Shown here: positions 13,357-18,057 of the stretch, one piece after another
Position numbering within the stretch: position 1 is the first letter of the stretch
How the letters are laid out: each line of letters opens with the position of its first letter
Assembly: GCF_905212195.1 (NCBI RefSeq)
Contig: NZ_CAJMDQ010000057.1
Coordinates: 1-18,057, forward strand
Origin: an uncultured Anaerotignum sp.
Lineage (GTDB): Bacteria; Bacillota; Clostridia; Lachnospirales; Anaerotignaceae
Direction of reading: 5' to 3'
DNA: 18,057 bases
Notes under the pieces: model-generated
The model's input: only the letters and a program-made list of their open reading frames with translations
What the model was told of the DNA's origin: nothing
Databases searched by the model: none
Translations under genes and position numbers: made by a program

Positions 13357-13921
13357 AAACATTCCAAAGACAAACTGCCGCAATCATCCAAAGGCATCCC
13401 GTCACAATACGGATTTTTCGCCATCCTTTGATTCCCTGCCAATATCCATAAGCCAGACCAAACACCGAAGCCAGAAATAACAGCAGAAAAATCTCTGCAC
13501 CATACCAGAAGATTTTGCCCATGCAATAAACGGCCGCACAGCCTACACACAAAAACATCAAGCCATGTTTGAAAGCATATTTTGCAAATCCCTCCATAGA
13601 CCATGGATGGATACAGCTTTCCTCCATTCTTTTTTCCCGTATGCCAAGGAAAATCATCACAAAACCAAGAATGGCAAAAATCATGCTTCCTATTTTTGCC
13701 ATAGTATCCATGTTTCCAGAAATTGAGAGGAAATCGCTCCATTTCCACAGGAATCCCATTCCCAGACAAAACAAAACAAGCTGTACTGCTGCAAAAATTC
13801 CTCCCAGACAAATCATTCTTCTTTTCGTCAAATTGGCCTGAATGGCACCGGCGGCAACAGACAGCCGAAAAGCTTCCAATGCCAATCCGCATAATACCAA
13901 TACATATATCATCATGGACAT
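13355..13921 (-). CDS. Six-helix membrane protein, divergent MntP-like
   Basis: 188 residues, about six membrane segments, the same length and layout as the manganese exporter MntP (DUF204). The first half can be lined up with MntP: GLALEAFRLSVAAGA against the MntP MDAFAASIGKGA, followed by FAAVQLVLFCLGMGF at the same place as its GAVETLTPLIGWGMG. But the essential Asp of the first DAF motif is Glu here, and the second repeat, where MntP has SLDAMAVG, reads FLCVGCAAVY with no acidic residue. So Mn2+ export is doubtful; it may be a relative with a new role. Start: GTGAGG precedes ATGs at 13921 (3 bases or less) and 13915 (8 bases); the second may be correct. A possible -10 TATACT lies at 13946-13951. 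I am unsure of the family. Confidence 0.6.
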   Translation of the reverse strand: MSMMIYVLVLCGLALEAFRLSVAAGAIQANLTKRRMICLGGIFAAVQLVLFCLGMGFLWKWSDFLSISGNMDTMAKIGSMIFAILGFVMIFLGIREKRMEESCIHPWSMEGFAKYAFKHGLMFLCVGCAAVYCMGKIFWYGAEIFLLLFLASVFGLAYGYWQGIKGWRKIRIVTGCLWMIAAVCLWNV

Positions 13922-13957
13922 TTCCTCACCCCATTTCTTCTTCCCAGTATAAAGAAA

Positions 13958-13986
13958 AAAGACCGCATCTTACAGATGCAGTCTTT
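13958..13986 (-). terminator. Terminator of the TetR-type gene
   Basis: Stem AAAGAC-GCATC with GATGC-GTCTTT (one C-A mismatch), 5-base loop, then six T residues on the minus strand, 70 bases past the regulator stop. Confidence 0.75.
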
Positions 13987-14057
13987 CATTGCTGTTTTCA
14001 TTTATCATACAAAACTGTATATTTGTTCATGCTTTCTATACAATAAAGCACTTTTAT

Positions 14058-14648
14058 CTATTTTTCCTTTTCTTCGCCGGAAACTTCTTTCACAACATCT
14101 TCAAAAGAAACGGTGATCAGCGACCAATGGGCTTTTTCCACTTCTTCCGCAGAAATGGGCATACCACTTTCCAGCCACTTCATCAACAGAAATGTTTCTG
14201 CATTGGCATAATATTCTGCCAGAATTTCCGGGCGGAAAAAATGAGGCACTGTTTCCGGGAAAGGTGTGCGTTTTGCAAAAACCTTCTGAATCAATGTAAC
14301 AAATGCATGGAAAACGATTTCACGAAAAGAATTCTGTCCTTGTATTTTCACTGCACGCACATAAAAATCCTTTTCTTTTTCCATATTGGCAAGCATCAGG
14401 CGAATGCCCTCACGAAATAAACCTACATCAAAAAGCTGTTCTCCCGGGCGGATGATTTCTTCCGTAAAAATCCATTCCACCAGGTCATACTTATCTTTGA
14501 AGTGGTTATAAAATGTTGGGCGGATAAAACCTGCCGCATCCGTAATGTCTTTGATGGTAATTTTTTCAAAACTATGGTGCAGCATCAGCTTTTTCAAGCT
14601 CTCTGCCAATATCTGCTTCGTCATTTGCGTTTTTTGATTCACCGGCAT
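14058..14648 (-). CDS. TetR/AcrR-family transcriptional regulator
   Basis: 196 residues from the ATG at 14648. The N-terminal helix-turn-helix is clear: TKQILAESLKKLMLHHSFEKITIKDITDAAGFIRPTFYNHFKDKYDLV lies at residues 10-57 (quoted here only as its key parts ITIKDITDAAG and TFYNHFKDKYDL). The C-terminal part is of the TetR_C_8 kind, shared with DhaS-like regulators; ligand unknown. Start: GAGG is only 2 bases from this ATG and 8 bases from a GTG at 14640-14642, so the GTG may be the true start, two residues shorter. It has its own promoter and terminator. TetR regulators usually control a neighbour; the MntP-like gene downstream or the 26-aa peptide are candidates, with no direct proof. Confidence 0.88.
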   Translation of the reverse strand: MPVNQKTQMTKQILAESLKKLMLHHSFEKITIKDITDAAGFIRPTFYNHFKDKYDLVEWIFTEEIIRPGEQLFDVGLFREGIRLMLANMEKEKDFYVRAVKIQGQNSFREIVFHAFVTLIQKVFAKRTPFPETVPHFFRPEILAEYYANAETFLLMKWLESGMPISAEEVEKAHWSLITVSFEDVVKEVSGEEKEK

Positions 14649-14675
14649 CACCTCAATTCCGCAGAATACCGATTC

Positions 14676-14704
14676 AGTATACCTTATTTTGACAGAAAAT
14701 GCAA
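14676..14704 (-). promoter_or_regulatory. Promoter of the TetR-type gene
   Basis: Minus strand: TTGCAT (14699-14704), 17-base spacer, TATACT (14676-14681). No clear palindrome overlaps it, so autoregulation is not evident. Confidence 0.65.
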
Positions 14705-14736
14705 CTTTCCCCAAGTCATCACGTATTTCCTATAAA

Positions 14737-14769
14737 AAATGGACAAGGTGTCATGCACCTCGTCCATTT
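14737..14769 (-). terminator. Terminator of trpS
   Basis: A 14-bp stem (AAATGGACGAGGTG with CACCTTGTCCATTT, one G-T pair) and 5-base loop, then a T run on the minus strand, 12 bases past the trpS stop. Confidence 0.88.
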
Positions 14770-14781
14770 CCAGTTTTCTGA

Positions 14782-15783
14782 TTAGCGAATTACGGGAGGG
14801 AATCCCACTTTCTTCTGAACTTTTGTCAATGTTCTGGCTGCCAGTTTGCCGGCACGTTCTGCACCGTGTTTGATCACTTCGTCCAGATAATCTTTGTTCT
14901 TTTCCAGTTCTTTTACACGTTTCTGAACAGGTTCCAGTTCTGCTACAACAGCTTCACCTACAGCTGTTTTGAAGGCGCCATATCCTGCGCCATCGAATTC
15001 TCTTTCTGCTTCTTCCATTGTTTTGCCTGTGCAAGCGCAGTAAATGTTCAGCAGGTTTGTGATACCAGGTTTATCTTCCCCGTGGCGGATTTCGCTGCCG
15101 GAGTCAGTCATAGCACGTTTTACTTTGTTCATGATGACAGCAGGTTCATCCATCAGCAGAATGGTGTTGTTTTTGTTTTCATCAGATTTGGACATCTTCT
15201 TAGTAGGTTCCTGCAAAGACATGATTCTTGCACCAACCTTGCCGATATAAGCTTCAGGAATCTTGAATGTTTCGCCGTAAATGCCATTGAAACGTCCTGC
15301 AATGTCTCTGGTGATTTCCAGATGCTGACGCTGGTCTTCCCCTACGGGTACCAGGTCTGTCTGGTACAGCAAAATATCAGATGCCATCAATACAGGATAT
15401 GTGTACAGACCTGCGTTGATATTGTCTGAATGTTTTGCAGCTTTATCTTTGAACTGTGTCATACGGTTCAATTCACCCATATAAGTGAAGCAGTTCAAAA
15501 TCCAGCCCAGTTCTGCGTGCTGAGATACATGAGACTGATAGTAAATGGTATTTTTTTCAGGATCAATGCCTACTGCCAGATACTGTGTCAGCAGATCTCT
15601 TGCCTGCTTGCGCAGTTTCACAGGGTCCTGACGAACAGTAATCGCGTGCATATCTACGATACAGTACAGGCAGTCATAATCATCCTGCAAATTTGTCCAG
15701 TTCTTCAATGCACCCAAATAGTTCCCCAAAGTAATCATGCCAGAAGGCTGCATGCCACTGAATATTCTTTTCTTTTCTTCCAC
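14782..15783 (-). CDS. trpS: Tryptophanyl-tRNA synthetase
   Basis: 333 residues from the GTG at 15781-15783, the usual length. A class I synthetase that charges tRNATrp. The HIGH-type motif is the TrpRS variant PSGMITLGN (residues 13-21) and the KMSKS loop is KKMSKSDEN (195-203). Other marks: YPVLMASDILLYQTDLVPVGEDQRQHLE in the core (key part MASDILLY then VPVGEDQ). The start was chosen because GAGG lies 8 bases ahead of the GTG; the frame remains open to a TTG at 15807, but those residues are not part of the family. No T-box and no convincing promoter is visible upstream: the gene abuts a foreign-looking, truncated sulfate-binding protein gene 28 bases away, so its normal control region seems to be missing. 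Confidence 0.97.
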   Translation of the reverse strand: MEEKKRIFSGMQPSGMITLGNYLGALKNWTNLQDDYDCLYCIVDMHAITVRQDPVKLRKQARDLLTQYLAVGIDPEKNTIYYQSHVSQHAELGWILNCFTYMGELNRMTQFKDKAAKHSDNINAGLYTYPVLMASDILLYQTDLVPVGEDQRQHLEITRDIAGRFNGIYGETFKIPEAYIGKVGARIMSLQEPTKKMSKSDENKNNTILLMDEPAVIMNKVKRAMTDSGSEIRHGEDKPGITNLLNIYCACTGKTMEEAEREFDGAGYGAFKTAVGEAVVAELEPVQKRVKELEKNKDYLDEVIKHGAERAGKLAARTLTKVQKKVGFPPVIR

Positions 15784-15810
15784 TTTCGTTTCCTCGCTTT
15801 CTATCAAAAA

Positions 15811-16173
15811 TTATTTCTTTTCGTCAAATTCGGCATCAATATATCCGTCATCAATCAGCCCTTCGTCCCTTATAACATTAACATCGCCCTCAAGAGCAAG
15901 CGTGACAACATCAGCTCCAAGACCATTAGCAACCTCAAGTGCCTGCTTTCCAGAACCGCCATGAGACTGGATAACCTCAACCTTCTCACCAGTCCTGCCA
16001 TACCAGTAATCCTCAAAAAGCCTGTTATACTCCTTATAAAACTCTCTTGTGGCATCATAAGAAACATTAACAAGTTCCGTCTTCTTCTGCCCACAGCCAG
16101 AAAGTCCAATAAAAGTCAGGCTGAAAATCATACCTAAACATATTAACTTTTTAAAAAATCCATATTTTTTCAT
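15811..16173 (-). pseudogene. Sulfate ABC transporter substrate-binding lipoprotein, truncated
   Basis: An open frame of 120 residues that matches only the first third of a sulfate-binding protein (Sbp/CysP family, normally about 330-350 residues). Present are a lipoprotein signal peptide with lipobox LSGC (Cys27), NVSYDATREFYKEYN (36-50), and the sulfate-site segment QSHGGSGKQALEVANGLGADVVTLAL, whose key part is SHGGSGKQ (70-77). The family continues with an SxPYTST-type stretch after EFDEN; here the frame ends EFDEKK and stop, and trpS DNA begins. ATG with GGGAG upstream. The gene is therefore cut, probably by a deletion or by a false join in assembly. Codons are GAG/AAG/CTT-rich, unlike trpS. 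It belongs with the cysN gene upstream in a sulfate uptake and activation set. Confidence 0.85.
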
Positions 16174-16210
16174 CTATACCTGACTCCCACATAAATATAT
16201 TCCTAAACTA

Positions 16211-16236
16211 GGCAAAGCAGCGAAGCAAGCTTTGCC
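16211..16236. repeat. Small hairpin repeat, copy 1
   Basis: GGCAAAGC and GCTTTGCC form an 8-bp stem. The loop starts AGCGAAGC. Copy 2 lies 8 bases further on with the same loop sequence CAGCGAAGC. Confidence 0.75.
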
Positions 16237-16244
16237 AAACCCAA

Positions 16245-16270
16245 GGTAAAGCAGCGAAGCGCCCTTTACC
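16245..16270. repeat. Small hairpin repeat, copy 2
   Basis: GGTAAAG and CTTTACC form a 7-bp stem with a 12-base loop starting CAGCGAAGC. Compared with copy 1, the third base pair is T-A instead of C-G: a compensated change that keeps the stem. Confidence 0.75.
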
Positions 16271-16331
16271 GCACGTCTGCCAACACTTCCAACCCCGAAG
16301 TAACCCCACGCAGCGGGAAAGAACCCCAGCA

Positions 16332-16487
16332 GCACTAAACTTATAAAGCAACGCAGGTGCTTTGGAGCCGCCGGAACTTAGCTCGTCAGGACAGCCTCAC
16401 AAAGTGAGGCAAATCCTGACAAGCTTAGTACCGCTGCGAGCGACAAGCAGCGAAAGCGTGCCTGCGTTGCTTTATAAGTTCTAGTGC
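16332..16487. repeat. 156-bp nested hairpin with 26-bp inverted arms
   Basis: The arm AACTTATAAAGCAACGCAGG (16338-16357) is a perfect inverted match to 16461-16480. Past one bulged C (16481) the match goes on for six more pairs, GCACTA (16332-16337) with TAGTGC (16482-16487). Inside is a second stem: ACTTAGCT, GTCAGGA and CCTCAC pair with GTGAGG, TCCTGAC and AGCTTAGT around an AAA loop, with small internal loops. A third stem, CGCTGC/GCAGCG, lies near 16432-16452. It starts 20 bases after the cysN stop. A MITE-like element or a structured RNA are both possible; there is no poly-T tail, and no clear target-site duplication. Confidence 0.85.
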
Positions 16488-16508
16488 AGCGTCCGTTCTT
16501 CCCCCAGC

Positions 16509-18057
16509 CTACGCATTCTTCTTAATAAACTCAGCCACATCCACAGTAGTGGCGTCAACCCCAGACTCCCAGCCTGCAAGCACTTCTGCGCCATCAATCT
16601 TAAGATCAGCTGCCTTACTAAGTGCAAGAATAACAACAATACCTGCATTTACAAGGTGAGTCACAACATTTGTATAATCCTCGCCTTCTGCTGGAACATA
16701 CAGATATACATGCTTGCTGTCAAGAAGAAGCTCCTTCTCAACCTTCTTTAAGAAATCAACATTAATCTTGTCTGAAAGAACTGTCTCTACAACAACAGGC
16801 TTCTGGTTGTTAAGCTCAGCTCTGAAAGCTGCGTCAACTTCCTTAACATCATCAGCTTCCTCATTAACTTCACGGACAACGCCACAGGCACTAGTCATAT
16901 TAGTAACACGGTCTATGAGGATAAGCTCGCCCATAGTCTTGTGAAGATTGAATTCATCAACAACAATTACATCAGCAAGAGAAATCTTGCATACTGCGAT
17001 TTCATTTTTCTTAAGGAGAGCTGCCGGCTTCTCCTCACCTGTATTAACATCAATAGTATTGACAATCTCGGTAACAACGCCCGGAATAAGTCTTGTTCCA
17101 AGCTTTACAAAGAAGTTCTTATTATTAGTAAGAACATCATCGTCCATCCAGAGGATAGTAGCAGTAATCTCAGTTGCAAGCTTTAAGTCAGCACCTGCTG
17201 CAAGAACAGAACCTCTTGAAACATCAACCTCACGGTCTAACTGGATAGTAACAGGCTGTCCGATAGATGCGCTCTGGGCTTCCTTATCACCAACATGGAT
17301 GCTCTTGAACATGCTCCTTAGTTGGAAGAGTGATAATCTCGTCACCAACAGATACACTTCCTGCCTCAATCTGTCCTTGGAAACCACGGAATTCATGATT
17401 TGGACGGCATACTCTCTGAACAGGTATATAGAAGCCCTTTTCTTCCTCAGTATCATCAACATCAACCTGCTCAAGATAAGGAAGAAGTGCCTGACCCTTA
17501 TACCAAGGAATATTTTCAGACTTAGTTGTTACATTGTCACCCTCAGTTGCTGAAACAGGGATAACAACTACATCTGCTAAAGAAAGCTCCTTAGTAAGCT
17601 CTGCTATCTGAGCATTTATCTCGTTGAAACGCTGCTCGCTGTAACCAACAAGGTCCATCTTATTAACTGCAAATACAAAATGCTTAATTCCCATAAGTGC
17701 GCAGATTCTTGCGTGTCTCTTAGTCTGGATAAGAACGCCCTGCTTTGCATCTACAAGGATTACTGCAAGGTCTGCAAATGAAGCACCAACCGCCATGTTT
17801 CTTGTGTACTCCTCATGTCCCGGAGTATCAGCAACGATAAAGCTTCTGTTGTCAGTTGTAAAATATCTGTAAGCAACATCAATAGTAATTCCCTGCTCTC
17901 TCTCAGCCATAAGACCATCAAGAAGAAGTGAATAATCAATCTTGCCTTCGCGGCTTCCAACCTTGGAATCAAGCTCTAACGCCTTCTCCTGATCTGCATA
18001 CAATAACTTTGAATCATATAAAATGTGTCCGATAAGTGTAGATTTTCCGTCATCAAC
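16509..18057 (-). pseudogene. cysN: Sulfate adenylyltransferase subunit 1 (CysN), partial and frameshifted
   Basis: The GTPase subunit of ATP sulfurylase, which with CysD makes APS from sulfate. The 5' end lies outside the window: the first visible residues VDDGKST are the end of the P-loop. Then come DTPGHEEYTRNMAVGAS (G3), NKMDLVGYS (G4), and beta-barrel domains with GQPVTIQLDREVDVSRG. The frame breaks near 17305-17320: upstream it reads LPTKEHV, then QEHPCW and a stop; downstream it resumes as KSIHVGDKEAQS in the next frame. Removing one base (for example at 17307) joins them; a loss of two or five bases is equally possible. After the end of the normal CysN (GVVRE) about 115 more residues follow. 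The codons (GAG, AAG, CTT, AGA) differ from those left of 15811. Without the shift it would be functional; a sequencing error is possible. Confidence 0.9.

Larger units (their letters stand above)
16174..16508. other. Structured spacer between cysN and the sulfate-binding gene
   Basis: 335 bases without a gene. It holds two related small hairpins (16211-16236 and 16245-16270) and a large nested hairpin (16332-16487), described separately. The stretch between them (16271-16331) is C-rich with no obvious feature. No promoter of good quality and no poly-T terminator was seen. Confidence 0.7.

Noticed and set aside
13323..13892. A second minus-strand frame over the MntP-like gene
   Set aside because: Same strand but another frame, with Cys- and Trp-rich nonsense composition and no ribosome site; the 13355-13921 frame has membrane segments and family resemblance.
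16211..16270. Tandem hairpins as a CRISPR array
   Set aside because: Only two units, with an 8-base gap instead of 30-base spacers, and no cas genes in the window.
16332..16487. The large hairpin as terminator of cysN
   Set aside because: No T run follows on either strand and the stem is far longer than intrinsic terminators; kept as a repeat or structured element.

Overview
The window looks like a Firmicutes genome of the class Clostridia, probably Lachnospirales-like. The evidence is strong GGAGG-type ribosome sites, TTGACA/TATAAT promoters, a T-box ahead of thrS, an infC-rpmI-rplT operon with a leader attenuator, a NiaR repressor, and a miaB gene followed by a YlbF/YmcA-family gene. I cannot name the genus. 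Almost every gene is on the minus strand; the one supported plus-strand gene encodes a 26-residue peptide. I see no tRNA, rRNA, CRISPR array, insertion sequence or phage gene.

Layout, in plus coordinates with minus-strand genes running right to left. 1-1786: miaB, then a YlbF/RicA-like gene cut by the window edge. 1912-2400: a ProX-type prolyl-tRNA editing protein. 2706-4460: niaR and a stand-alone PTS-EIIC-like membrane protein with a 16-bp perfect palindrome between its promoter and start codon. 4569-6926: an operon of an AEC-family transporter, a DUF2238/YjdF-like membrane protein and a LUD-domain protein, with a second AEC transporter at 7080-7994. 8093-9449: infC-rpmI-rplT with its own promoter, a leader terminator and an apparent AUU start for IF3. 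9517-11765: thrS behind a complete T-box. 11825-13118: a CorA-like transporter and a YbjQ-family protein. 13167-13356: a tiny membrane-peptide gene. 13355-14704: a degenerate MntP-like membrane protein and a TetR-type regulator. 14782-15783: trpS.

At about 15811-15825, immediately upstream of trpS, the character of the DNA changes. To the left, codons are GAA/AAA/CTG-rich. To the right they are GAG/AAG/CTT-rich. The right-hand part holds a sulfate-assimilation fragment: a CysN gene cut by the window edge and broken by a frameshift, and a sulfate-binding lipoprotein cut to its first third. Between them is a highly structured 335-bp spacer. It holds a 156-bp hairpin with near-perfect 26-bp arms and two related small hairpins that share a loop and show one compensated base pair. 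This is either a horizontally acquired, decaying sulfate island or a chimeric assembly join, and read mapping would decide.

Most of the window is ordinary housekeeping. The points most worth a second look are the sulfate-region junction and its structured repeats, the palindrome linking NiaR to an EIIC-like protein, the isolated 26-aa peptide with an inverted repeat over its promoter, the MntP-like protein without its usual Asp residues, and the C-terminal extension of CysN.
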